From: Sesamum alatum
Lineage: Eukaryota; Streptophyta; Magnoliopsida; Lamiales; Pedaliaceae
DNA length: 64,000 nt
Reading direction: 5' to 3'
Assembly (NCBI GenBank): GCA_034509735.1
Contig: JACGWO010000006.1
Location: 3,611,001 to 3,675,000, forward strand
The notes below the pieces were generated by a model, which ran no database searches, was not told the origin of the DNA, and saw only the letters and a list, made by a program, of their open reading frames with translations. Within the stretch, counting starts at the first letter, position 1. Each line of letters begins with the position of its first letter. Made by a program: the position numbers and the translations under genes. Below, piece after piece: positions 46,201-56,740 of the stretch.

Positions 46201-46602
46201 CAAGCAGCTGTGGCTCACAGTGGGTTGTTGCCAAGGGCGGTCATATCACAGCAGCAGAATCAGCCTCTTCAGCCCCCTGGCACCCAGAACCAACCTCCTC
46301 CCATGCCATACTTCAATATTCCCCCACTGCCTCAGCAAGATCGGGCCTATTATCCTTCAATGGATCCCCAGAGGATGGGTGCCCTTGTCCCATCTCAAGA
46401 CGGGGCTCCTAGTGGACCTTCTGGATCTAATGAAACTAAAAGTGGGTCAGAGCAGAAGCAGCCACAAGCTCAGCATTATGGTCACCCTGGTATGCCACCC
46501 CCACCAGGTCAATTCTATCCACCATATTATCCACCGTATGGGTATATGCCCGCCTCCGGTGCCTCCACCTCATCAACAGTACCCTCAGCCCTATCAATCT
46601 AG
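43290..46602 (+). CDS. MAC5: CCCH zinc-finger/RRM splicing factor, MAC5 (RBM22/Ecm2-like)
   Basis: Coding exons 43290-43394, 44140-44409, 44987-45210 and 45852-46602 give 449 residues as sequenced. The N-terminus [20 protein letters not shown] and the Cys pairs CESC, CKIC, CQTC and CQVC form the Cys-rich head. A C-x7-C-x5-C-x3-H finger ([19 protein letters not shown]) follows at about 162-181, then an RRM at about 228-302 with LYVGGL (RNP2) and ACAFVTY (RNP1), and a Gln/Pro-rich tail. Family members sit in the MOS4-associated/NineTeen complex and contact U6 and the catalytic spliceosome core. After Pro/Tyr repeats an extra C at 46549-46551 shifts the frame, replacing the expected Pro-rich end (open to 46687) by a short tail. 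This may be an assembly error or a real variant. Intron 1 holds a 100-bp tandem duplication. Confidence 0.93.
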
Positions 46603-47381
46603 GATGCCTCCCCCTCCACCGCCTCCTGGTGGTGACCAGGGATCTTATCAGCAGAAAGCACCTGCTGGGACGTCACAGCAACCGTAAATTTGTGGTTTTG
46701 TAGTCTGTTAACGCATGCCTTTCAATTCAGGGTTGTCATACTCTTTCTACAACTTGTGGTTGAATTACATCTGTTTAAGCTGTCGAATTTTTATGAAAAA
46801 TGAAATTTCCTTTTTTAGTATTGCAGTTGCTGCATTCTTTTGTTCGTTATTAAATGCTTTTTGTAGTCAAAATCAGTTGAGGGCGTTCCTTGATCATTTG
46901 CTCATCTAAAGAAAGTCAAAATTATTATTGAGCTTTGAAATTTGTGTTTGAATTTAATTTGATTAAATTGTTCAAGTTTTAAATGAATCAAACATGAGTC
47001 TAACTTGAGTAATTTAACATTTTTAAGTATATTTTTTATCATTTTCGTACTAATAGAATCGAGCTCGAACCGAACTCAAAAAGGTTACCGAACAAAAAAA
47101 TTGTTCAAGCTTGGTTCATTAAGTTTAACAAATTGAGTTAACACAACTTTTTATTTATCGACTTCAATCAAGTATCGCACAGTTTGAATATTTTTCAGCC
47201 TAGGTAGGTAGGTCGATTAAGATGTTGAAACTTAAAAAACCTTTTCAATTACCTCTATAAGTAACCAACGTTTCAAGAATTACACGAAGTTATGATTTGA
47301 ACCTGAAATAAGAATAAGTGCAGCGGAAAAAACCAGATGCCATTGCGATATGCTGCTGAAGCTCATCTAACTTTCCAGTCG
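46603..47381. other. Convergent intergenic region between MAC5 and the pseudouridine synthase gene
   Basis: MAC5 3' UTR (the alternative-frame stop TAA is at 46685-46687) and a repeat-like tract at 46920-47200 with GAGCTTGA/CGAGCTCGAACC words similar to the subterminal parts of the 36396 hAT family. No gene seen. Confidence 0.4.
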
Positions 47382-50300
47382 TCAATTGGAAGGGAGATCG
47401 TACTTCACATGTCCGAGGTAGAGACCACATGCCGGCGCCATAGGTCTTGCAGCAGCGACATTCTTTGCGTTAAGAATTCGCTCAACTGAAAGAAAAACGA
47501 ATGCATGATAAATCGCTTGATAAAGTCAGCGTTCATCTCTCTTTTAGCAAAGTGTTTAGACGATCATACCATCAGAAACAGTGAGATCACCGGTGCCCAC
47601 TGATTTCAGAACCCCAACGAGCAACCTGACCTGTGTAAACACAAGAAGGGTCTCAGATAGCTCGATCATAAGAAAGAAGGCAAGTTAAAGCACCCAACAC
47701 AGAGTGATGCAATCGCATCAGAGCAAGGTGTTTTGCATTTATTGCTTCCTCAGTTCAACTGAATAGAGACTGTTGTGTTTCATGTATCCGATGAATATTG
47801 AAGAAGCATAAAACGTAACCTGATGGTAAAGGAAAGAGCGTGCTCGTGCAGTAACCACAAAGCAACGATGCCTCTTCCTTGTGCCGAATCCTTGACTAGC
47901 CGCTCCCCCGGAATTCTCTATCTTGGATAGATGATTAGAAGTGCTGGAAACGGGATGAACAACGGCTTCTGGAATGTATGAACTTGAAAATGAATCTTCC
48001 ATCCCATTAATGCAGTGTTCTCTCTCTAATACTGTAGGAATATATGGGCTCGAAGCAACCTCAGTAACGGATAGTTCATCCAACGTTCTGATGGGTGACT
48101 TAGCCTGTCAACCAGCGAAAAGAGTGCCAGTAGTTTTAAGTACTGGAAAGCAAATAAACAGAAACAATACTAGATGAAAATTCGAAAATCAAATTTTCAA
48201 GAAGAGGCAAATGAAGTTCATAATGAAAGCAACAATATCATGTCAAAGAGTAATTTCTGTAAAGCTAGTCGTCTGACAACGCATTACGAACCTGGCATGC
48301 AGCACCTCTGAAAGAACTAAAATCATGATGCCCAACAAGCACTTGGCATGCTTTCTGGTACAATCAGAAGCAACCAATATCGGTCGTCAAAAAAATGAAA
48401 ACAAAAAAAAGAATCAACATTGGATATACATTCTGAGGAATTTACTAGTCAACCTGCATTGCTAAAAGATCAAGTTCCTCAGGCACATGCCAAGCCCGGT
48501 CCTTTTCGAAGATTGCCAAAGGCTCCTTCCCTGACAGCAATCTATAGAAGTACCTACAAATTCATCGAAACAAGTTGCAAATTTTAGACTCCACAGCACT
48601 TGACTAATAACAGAGTGGCACTTCAGACTCAAGTATCAAAGACGACAAGGAATGAAGAGCTTGCAGGATCAAATGAAGCATCCAGGTCATACTATATAGC
48701 ACTTTTCAGATTGCATGACACCATTTAAAAGTTTTGACTCATTTTGACCATCCCATATGAGAGTGAGTTTGACATTATTCCATTAAATTGTTTTCAAAGT
48801 GCAAATCATCGTTTCAAGCACTAGGATTGGATCTTAATAGTCAAAATGATGAAAAATAAATTGAACTAATCAAACCTATTATGACAGGTAAAAGTGAAAC
48901 AATTCTTATGGGGACATGCTTATATCAATTCTCAAGATGCATAGTGATTTTCAGTGGTAAAGTTTCGCTTGATACCGACGTGCGTTCCCGAGCTTCGTAT
49001 CGAGCATGAAAATCAGCTGGAACACACCGAACATCTGTCACCATTATATCACCTTCATTCTTCTGCAGCAAACCAAGAGTAAGCACACATGTTATCTCCA
49101 AAACACAAAGATGCAGAATAATTAGAAAGTTCCACGGCATTAACTTTTAGATTGTGAATTGCAACATTGATCAAGATCAAAGACCACGTTTCTATATAAG
49201 AACCCCACCTAGATTTTTATGGCATGATTGCCGAAAATGTTAAATTTTGCTGGAGTTACATGATATGTTAAGTTTTTAAAGGGGGAACAATCTTTGTAGA
49301 TCAAGTCAAAGCTTCATTGCAGAATAGGAGTAAATGTTTCTCCCGGAGCAATCCCTTGTTATCAGCTTAACAGTAATTTCAATGATAATGAATCCTTGTA
49401 CCAAGGTAATCAAGTAAAACCAGATTCATCAGAATAGGAAACCGCACCTGTAAAAAATGATTGACAGCGTTTTTAACTACTGAAGGTTCATGAGGTGGTA
49501 ACTGCATCGAAAAGCAGGGAGCATTAAGTTGATATGTTTATCACTCATCATGCCAATTAATGAAGCAGAAGTAATCAACCATATTGCTCTACCTGGTCAG
49601 AAGGGAAGAATTGTAATAGAAAGGAAAGTGTAATTTAGCCTTCTTGTCATTTTGCCCTTCCCTTCAAAAGAGGGAGGATTTACAGAAGTAAAAGGTTGAC
49701 GAGAACCTGACCTTATCTAAGGCTTTGAAGGCAATTCAAACAATTAAAGTGAGTACGTAAAAGAATGAACGCACATATAATGTACAAGACAAAACCAACA
49801 TCGACCAAGTTCTCAACAAAAGATGTAAATGGCTAAAAGTAACTTATAGAATGACTCTCCCCTGGCCCCGAAGCCCATTTTCTCTATCCAAAACTCCTAC
49901 CTCTTGTACTTAAAAAACGCAGCATCCAGAAATTTTATGATTTCTGCTAAACATTATTACTGAAAAATCCTTGATCATTTAATGATAATCAAAAGTATAC
50001 GCAGCAAACTATACGATCTCAAATGCTTAATTAGAGCTTGATTAAATAATAACTCAGCAAGTAGTGTCAAGAAAAGATACTCACCACTTCACCAGGTTTT
50101 CGTTTGCTTATCCTCTCAATATCGACATGGCATACATTTGACAGTGCATGAACTCCTGCATCCTACAGAACAAATCAAAAGGTTCCAGCAACAACTACAT
50201 TTCAGTATAATCCATCAAACCACCAATCAATCAAAAACACAATGAATCCAGAAACTCACAGTCCGGCTCGAGCAAAAGATGGAAACTGGCTGTCCAATAA

Positions 50301-50907
50301 ATTCTTTAAAAGCATCCTAAAATTAGAAAAAAAAACATTCAGATATAATAACTTAGGTTGATTCCAACGTAATATCCAAAAATCAAATTTATTAAAGAGT
50401 TGACTACAAACAAAACTAAACTAATCAGAAAAGCACCTCAAGAACACCAACAACAGTTCTACCACTGGACTGTTTTTGCGCGCCGGAAAATCGAGTACCG
50501 ATGTACTCAATCGCCACCAAGTACCTCTGAATTCCAGGATTCGGATTCATATTCTTCTCAATTAGCCCCCTGTCAGCATCCTCTTCTTCCACACTCTCGC
50601 CGGTGAAATTTTCGCTGTTGATATTGGCCACCTCCGTAGTGCGTTGGACGGATTCCGGCCACTGATTTCGCAATTGCTTGAAACTCCGAGAAATCAACAG
50701 ACTTGATTTCTCTTCGGCCATTTGCTTCCCTTCCGATAGGAAATGCAAGGGTTTTGAGTTTCTTCGCAGTTTGACCATCGGAGAGGAGGGTTTCAACAAG
50801 CATATCATCGGAGGAACAAAACAAGCTGCTCCGCTAACTCTCCAAAACCAAAATCCAGATTGCGGAGCACAAGCGGCAACACTCGGAAACGGCATTGGTT
50901 GGGGCAA
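47382..50907 (-). CDS. tRNA pseudouridine synthase, TruA family, 10 exons
   Basis: Exons in coding order: 50907-50437, 50316-50260, 50162-50085, 49501-49448, 49062-48980, 48553-48454, 48354-48292, 48104-47820, 47630-47570 and 47485-47382. Total 1356 nt, 451 residues, all phases consistent. The N-terminal ~125 residues look like an organelle-targeting or unconserved lead. The TruA fold starts at YLVAIEYIGTRFSGAQ and has the catalytic loop CSSRTDAGVHAL with Asp177. Then come FHARYEARERTYFYRL, HHDFSSFRG, ARSFLYHQVRLLVGVL and the C-terminal RPMAPACGLYLG. A ~60-residue plant-type insert lies before FVVTARARSF. TruA enzymes isomerise U38-40 of tRNA anticodon arms. The start was chosen as the most upstream in-frame ATG; a downstream Met is possible. 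Confidence 0.92.
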
Positions 50908-50999
50908 TTCCTTCTATACAGTCATGGACAGCTTTTGAATCAGACAAAAACACTCTCTTCCACTCAGCAATACATCGAAATCCTGAAATCCTGCGTTTA

Positions 51000-51300
51000 A
51001 CTCAAAATCAGAGAGCGATTATGTATTCTAATTCAGCAGTGCCATACATACATCTCATTTGCATCTCCTCTGTTCATCCCAAGAACCAACACTAGCTGGT
51101 AATTTGTGTGCATTATGGACAAAACAGAGCAGACTAACACTGTGTAACAATAGCTCCAACCTCAACAAACCCACACACACACACAGAGACGAAAAGAAAT
51201 GAAGATTCAAATTTATATTTTGGGTTGTTGTGTTGATTAGCTCACGGAAAGAGTCCTTTGCCTGAACAGACTCACCAGCTCTTTCAGACAACCATTGCTT
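51000..51300 (-). pseudogene. Captured fragment of BASS1 (exon 1 end and intron 1)
   Basis: 51240-51290 on the minus strand reads LKELVSLFRQRTLS followed by GTGAGC, matching BASS1 exon 1 (LKELVNLFRQRPLS|GTGAGT at 34362). The DNA to the left, 51017-51235, aligns with BASS1 intron 1 at 34061-34350. Only this slice is present, so it cannot encode a transporter. It sits just upstream of the pseudouridine synthase start, on the same strand. Confidence 0.75.
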
Positions 51301-51694
51301 ATGTATATATATATATATATATACACTATTTGCAATTATCTAAAATAAGCCCTTATAAATTTATGGGAAAAATATTTTTTTAATCCACTAAGTATGTCCA
51401 ATATTAATTTTAGTTCGATAATTATGTTCATTTTTTTCGAAATTCAGTAACTTACAAAATTGATGAGATTTTAGTCATTCGATAGTCAATTTTTGTCAAC
51501 TGGACATATTTTGAGAATTTTTAAGCTTATGTGGCAATTGAAATGAGGTGAAGTTTAATTTGAAATTTCACCTAATACATGTGGTTGTACAAGTGACAAC
51601 TAATATATGTGGTTGTACACATGTATAAGTTGTCGTAAATAATAAAAATTTTGAATTCTTGTGAAAATAATAATAGCATTTTTGCTTAACTTAA
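51301..51694. other. Intergenic stretch with (TA)n
   Basis: (TA)n at about 51305-51323 is followed by MITE-like CGAAATTCAGTAACTTAC…TTTTAGTCATTCGAT sequence. No gene. Confidence 0.4.
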
Positions 51695-52726
51695 AATAAT
51701 TAAGCAGTCTTTCTTTTTTCTCATTTTTAATAGTTAAAAAATCAAAATTATGAATTAATTTTATAAAATTTATCTAATTTGAAAGTATAATAAAAAATTA
51801 AGTCAATAACTTCTCTCCTTTTTTTTTTTTTTTTTTTTTTTATCTTAAGTATTAAGACAAGTCTAAAAAAGTTAAACCTTAACAATATTTATTAAATGTT
51901 TGGAGATTTGAATAGAAAGTTGGTGGAATATATCTTTGATTTAGATAAAATCCACCAAATAATCTAGTTTAAAAGTACATTCCACCAATATTTTTTTTAA
52001 AATCATAGTTATTAATATTTAATAAATATTATTAAAATTTAATTTTCTAAGACTTATCTTTAACTCCTAAAATTAAAAATTACTGACTTAGATTTTTTTA
52101 TTATATTTTTATATTATATAAGTTTTATAAAATTTATTCATAATTTTAATTTTTTTTTGTAACTTTTGAAAATGAAAAAAAAAATTATTTTATTTTAATT
52201 TAAGCAATATGTTATTATCATATTTACAAGAGTTAAAAGTTTTTACTATTCACACAAGATAATTACATCATATTCAGCATATAAAAATATAAAAAAATGA
52301 TTTATTGTCTAAAAAAATTTACTAATTTGACATTTTTATAGGGTTAAGGGACTAAAGTGAAAAAATTAAACTTAAATTAACCTATTTACACTCCAATAAG
52401 TTATAATACGGCCACATTTGTACTGAAAAATGGTTGGAATGGTCAAATTGAGACAAAAATTAAAGTTTGAGGATGTTAAAGTCAAGAAATAAACTTAAAA
52501 GATTAAAGTGGTTCTTAACGAAAGTTAAGGAACCAAATATATCATTTATTCTTAATTTTATCAATAAATTATAGAAGTTGGTATGAATTTGTTTAACTTT
52601 TGACTTAAATCAACTTATTTTAAGCCATTCAAAAACAAAAGGTGAAACAAAAATATTTTTTTCAAGTTATTTTCAACAATAAGCTAATAACCATTTATTT
52701 CAAACACTCACTTCTTATTATTTTTA

Positions 52727-53201
52727 GGGTTTAATGTATTTTTCATCCCGTATCTTTTGCATTTTAGCATTTTAGTCCTTTAATTTTCTAGGGTAGCAAA
52801 TAAGTCCTGTAACTTTTTAATTTTTCGCGATTTTCGTCCTTCAGTCACCGGAGTTTGAAAATGTTGCCGGAATTTTTTTTTTAATTTGAGGCTTTTCTTC
52901 TCATTGGTCAATTCCTGCCAGCATGATACAATATTTTCGTCCTGTAAAGTCTTTTATATTTCTAGGGTAGCAAATAAGTCCTGTAACTTTTAATTTTCCG
53001 TGATTTTGGTCCATTAAATTGACCAATGGAAGAAAAGCCCCAAATTAAAAAAAATTTCGGCCAACACTTGCAAACTCCGGCAACGAAAGGACCAAAATCG
53101 CGAAAAATTAAAAAGTCACAGGACCTATTTACTACCCCAAAAAGATAAAGGACTAAAACGTCAAAATGCAAAATATACAGGACGAAAATTTCATTTAATC
53201 C
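52727..53201. mobile_element. Mutator-type MITE with 9-bp target duplication
   Basis: TTATTTTTA flanks both ends (52718-52726 and 53202-53210). Unit 2 has a single TTATTTTTA at 60255-60263, the empty site. Long inverted arms: GGGTTTAATGTATTTTTCATCC against GGACGAAAATTTCATTTAATCC, continuing through TAGTCCTTTA and CGCGATTTT. A 9-bp duplication fits Mutator-like transposases. No coding content. Confidence 0.85.
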
Positions 53202-53426
53202 TTATTTTTAACCGTTCTATTCTCATTGTAATAATAAATTTTAACATGTCAAATTAAAATTATCTTTTGCTAGTTAAGCTCTTCTTAATTAAAAGTCGTG
53301 TTTCTCAAATACTCTTAATTAAGCTTTGTTTTTACTTTTCTTTATTATTAAATTGACTACGATCATCACAATGACCAATTATTATAACAATCAATATACG
53401 AATTTTCCATATCAAATATCTATACT

Positions 53427-53714
53427 CACTAGAAGAAAATTCACTATTTGGTTATAAATTTATTGACTACGGACTAAAATTATAGTAAATAATTATTATT
53501 AATCATGATTAAATAAAAACCGTTGTAAAAACCTAGACTATATACCATAAAAACTTTTTTTGTCATGGTATGCGCCATAGTAAATGTTTTAACCATACTA
53601 ACAAATACCACGAACAATAACCGTTATATGACCGTGGTGAATGACTATTCACTATGCCTAGTTATTTTTAATCATGACAATTACCCATAATTAAATATTA
53701 AATTTTTTCTAGTG
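53427..53714. mobile_element. CACTA-type MITE (CACTAGAA family), inverted relative to 18358
   Basis: CACTAGAAGAAAATTC … AATTTTTTCTAGTG with inner CCATGGT-like and CATGACAATTACCC words. Absent at the matching place in unit 2 (about 60465), so it inserted after the duplication. Target duplication is ACT/AGT, degenerate. Confidence 0.68.
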
Positions 53715-53729
53715 AGTTAATCAACAATT

Positions 53730-53900
53730 ACTATTAAAATAAAAATTTGTATGATTACTATTAAAGTAGAACAACAAGTCACAGTATCCTTTCGGGGACA
53801 TGCCAATAGTTTGGGCATAAGAGTTTCTACTGTAAGTCTTGAGTTCGAATCTAAATGAGTGCTTGATCATGTTGAGTTTGTACGTTAAGTAAAAAAAAGA
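53730..53900. repeat. SINE-like fragment, unit 1
   Basis: GGGGACATGCCAATAGTTTGGGC…TCTTGAGTTCGAATC resembles A- and B-box spaced sequence. The unit 2 counterpart is about 60540-60650. Not an intact tRNA. Confidence 0.35.
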
Positions 53901-54342
53901 AAGAAAGAAGAACAACGATCATAAACACTCAATTTCACTAATTACATTAGACGTAATCAGCTTTGTTATTTCTTGTTACATTTAACTTTTTTTTTTCTAT
54001 AAATAATTAATTTTTATAAGATCAAATCTACTTTAAGTGTGACACATATACTAATTATTAATAATGATGTGACATTTAATAAAAATATTTAGTAAGACAA
54101 AAAGAAGAATTAATTACAGTTAAAAGGACATATCTCTTTTTATGGTAAGAGAAAAAGCAAAATACACTGACCGTTGCCTGTGCGATTTCTTTGGAATCAA
54201 CGGATGTGATTTGTCGTCCCTCATTTGCAATTCCACCGTTGGAGTGAGGGTTTTAGCAAAAAAAAACCATTTCTTGAATCTAATTCAATTACTTAATTTA
54301 CATAATTAATTAATTTTATATATTGGGATAAAAATAAAACAC

Positions 54343-54598
54343 TACAAGAAAATACATTAATAACTACAAAAAATAAAAAACAGCATTAAGTTAATTAGCA
54401 AGTAAATTAAATTTTCATTACTAATCTAATAAATTTAGCAACGAAAAATTATTTACTAACGAATTTAGTAAAAAATTGCTTAAAATATATAGAAAATAGT
54501 GTAGATTAACAACAAAATTTTTTAATTGTTAATTAACTCAATACTGACTTCAGTATCCAATTTTTTTATAATTATTGAGTTATTTTTTTGTAGTAAAA
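54343..54598. repeat. CACTACAAGAAAATA MITE, unit 1
   Basis: The left end CACTACAAGAAAATAC mirrors TTATTTTTTTGTAGT. Interior of AATTAGCAA / TTGCTAA-type words. The same element lies at 61339-61616 in unit 2, so it predates the duplication. Confidence 0.55.
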
Positions 54599-54796
54599 AT
54601 AATTGCAAAAAGGGGTGGGGGGTGTCCTTTCCACGATTCTTGGAGGGTGCCCAAATCTCCAAATATCATTAAAGATTAATTAAGGCAACTATTTTCCCAA
54701 CGGACAAAATCAAAAATCCTAAAACAAGGTAATAATTTGGATGTGTTCACATTCTTGATTATATTGCCCACCAACCAATCACCCCCTCCCCACCAA

Positions 54797-54812
54797 CCCC
54801 CCCCCCCCCCCC
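54797..54812. repeat. (C)16 homopolymer in the promoter of MADS copy 1
   Basis: An uninterrupted C run about 120 bp before the ATG; missing from the copy 2 promoter, which instead reads directly into CTATATATACAG. Confidence 0.85.
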
Positions 54813-54934
54813 TCACTTGTACTATACATACAGTATATACATACATATTCTCCGTTCTTGATCTTGATCAATTCACTCTTCGTTCTTGTTTTTACTGCAA
54901 GATTATTACAGTGGTAGCCTGTAAATCTTGAGAT

Positions 54935-55597
54935 ATGGGGAGGGCCAAACTGAAGATGGAACTGATAAGCAATGAGAGATCAAGAACCCTAACTTTCAAG
55001 AAAAGAAAGGAGGGCCTCACGAGGAAACTGCGTGAATTCACGACCCTCTGTGATGTCAATGCGTGCATGATAATCTACGGCCCGAAGCAAGAAAATGGGC
55101 CCGTCGATGAGCCTGCAGAGATTTGGCCGCAGAATAATCCCGACGAGGTTCGTCGTATGATCGAAGTCTACAGGGCCCGGAACAGGGATTCCGGCAGCAA
55201 GAGCTTCGGCCTGCCGGATTTCTTCAACGACCAGAAGAAAAAGCTGGAGGAAGAGCTCGTGAAACTGTGGCGGAAGAATCTGGCGGCGAAGTACCCAACC
55301 TGGTTTGAGTTCTTGAACGATTTGCCGGAATCCCAGTTGAGAGATTTTGCTGCCGGATTGAAGAACAAGGCGGACGCCGAGAAATCGAGGATCGAGTTCT
55401 TGAAAAGAAACCAGTTTTCGGGCCTGGATTTTGATCAGTTCTACGGTCTGAATCAGCAGCAGCAGATTTCATCTGTTGATCATCATCATCATGATCATGA
55501 TGATGTGCATTGTGTGAACCAGGATGCTTTGATGATGATGCTAATGATGAATGAGAATAATCAGTTAATTGAGGCTGGATCATTTGATCAAGATTAG
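54935..55597 (+). CDS. Type I (M-gamma-like) MADS-box protein, copy 1, C-terminally truncated
   Basis: An intronless 220-residue frame. The MADS domain (1-60) has MGRAKLKMELISNERSRTLT, FKKRKEGLTRKLREFTTLCD and ACMIIYGPK; then EIWPQNNPDEVRRMIEVYR and a basic/acidic helix (about 95-165). This pattern resembles AGL80/PHERES-type M-gamma factors, which act in the female gametophyte and endosperm and bind DNA as heterodimers. Compared with copy 2, codon CAG has become TAG at 55595-55597. An 8-bp deletion soon after shifts the remaining frame, so about 70 C-terminal residues are lost while the DNA-binding part is intact. It has one extra Ala (EPAEIW). Function as a truncated regulator is possible but unproven. 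Confidence 0.85.
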   Translation: MGRAKLKMELISNERSRTLTFKKRKEGLTRKLREFTTLCDVNACMIIYGPKQENGPVDEPAEIWPQNNPDEVRRMIEVYRARNRDSGSKSFGLPDFFNDQKKKLEEELVKLWRKNLAAKYPTWFEFLNDLPESQLRDFAAGLKNKADAEKSRIEFLKRNQFSGLDFDQFYGLNQQQQISSVDHHHHDHDDVHCVNQDALMMMLMMNENNQLIEAGSFDQD

Positions 55598-55765
55598 GAC
55601 AAGGTGTTCTGAGCCCGGCCCGGTGGGTCCTGCTGTCGTCTGTCATGGGCCGATGCCAGTTGAACAATACTATGGGCCACCACCACTGCCGCTGCCGTTG
55701 CCGCCACCGACCTACATGCCGGTGATGTCCCGGCTGCAGTTCTCGACAATGGAGAATTATCATTG
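55598..55765 (+). pseudogene. Abandoned C-terminal coding tail of MADS copy 1
   Basis: In a shifted frame it still reads CHGPMPVEQYYGPPPLPLPLP, as in copy 2, up to STMENYH. It then diverges where the duplicated block ends. Stops at 55595 and the shifted frame prevent translation with the MADS domain. Confidence 0.75.
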
Positions 55766-56149
55766 TAAATTTGAATTTAATTAGTGCTAGTATAAATGTT
55801 TAAATTTTTATAAATACATGATCGTACGTAGCTCGAATGGTCGGGTGCACTGTTGATGTAAATTTGAGTTTATCGTTCCAATAGGCACCATATGGTGGCA
55901 ATGGGAGGACACGGTTTTCATCAATAACATAGTGCTCCATCTCAACATAATATTTTGTTGTAATGGGTCTCAATGGACTGATACGAGACCATCTCCAAAT
56001 CTGTTAACAGTATGTGAGTGATTAACAATAAGATTTGAGGATGTTGTTCAAATGTACAGACATAAATATAATAACTCAATCTTATTTGTAGTAATGGTAG
56101 CGCGCCTGCAATGACCTATTTTCCTTTTAAACTTGCATTGCATAGTTCT
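55766..56149. other. 3' flank of MADS copy 1
   Basis: Unique sequence to the right of the duplication boundary. No gene or repeat recognised. Confidence 0.4.
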
Positions 56150-56600
56150 CGATAAAAAAAAATGCAAGTATAGCATTGCCCCAACTATATGACCGAGTTG
56201 TGTGCGTCGCCTTCATTTTTTGGAGATATAGTAGAGGGATTCGGTTGCCGGATGAATCAGGACACAATCACCCCCCTAGCAGCAATAATGCGAATGCCCG
56301 TGCATATTGTTGTACAACAATATTTGGAGTGTGGTTTGTGATTTCTATATTAGATATGTGGTTAATAATAGCAGTTACGTTTATACGGCTACCTCGAATG
56401 AAATTTGCGGGAGGCTGGAAACTTAAATATGTGGTACAGTACTCCCCCTATTCATTTGAAGTTCTCTCGAGATCCAATCCGGTTACGGGTTCTCCATCTA
56501 TAGGAAGGGCCCAAATGATCGCGATATCTTGTAAAGTGATGGTGGCCTCTCCCGTGCGAAAGTGAAACGTGTGGGTTTCAGGGCGGAAGACTATTGGAAT
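56150..56600 (-). pseudogene. Plant mobile domain (PMD, MAIN-like) gene relic
   Basis: A single minus-strand frame reads [33 protein letters not shown], then after a TAG FIRGSRINVTAI, VVQQYARAFALLLLGG, and after a TGA CPDSSGNRIPLLYLQ. These are the conserved blocks of the plant mobile domain found in MAIN-like proteins and in transposons that captured it. Two in-frame stops and no intact ends show it is dead. Sequence upstream on that strand (56600-56740) looks like a more decayed continuation. The plus-strand open frame 56176-56565 is its shadow. Confidence 0.78.
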
Positions 56601-56740
56601 ATTTCCAATTTACAATTGGTCCACGACGATACTCTTCGTACATCAACTTGTCCCGTTTGACACCAAAGTACCCTAATATCTAATGAAATGGATTGGACAC
56701 AAGCTCGTGCACGACTATAAATTCGCAGTCAATCCCGACG

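Larger units (their letters stand above)
51695..55765 (+). repeat. Segmental duplication, unit 1
   Basis: Aligns colinearly with 57965-62655: the same start (AGTCTTTCTTT…AATAGTTAAAAA…TATGAATTAATTTTATAAAA), AT-rich body, SINE-like piece, MITE and MADS gene. It contains two insertions absent from unit 2 (52727-53201 and 53427-53714) and lacks the 58327-59449 insertion. The similarity stops inside the MADS tail at about 55765. Confidence 0.8.

Noticed and set aside
53760..53860. Possible tRNA gene (B-box-like GAGTTCGAATC)
   Set aside because: No acceptor stem or cloverleaf can be drawn; the copy at 60.6 kb shows it is a dispersed SINE-like sequence.
56176..56565. 129-codon plus-strand open frame that looks like a membrane protein
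   Set aside because: It is the complement of the plant mobile domain relic; the conserved blocks are on the minus strand.
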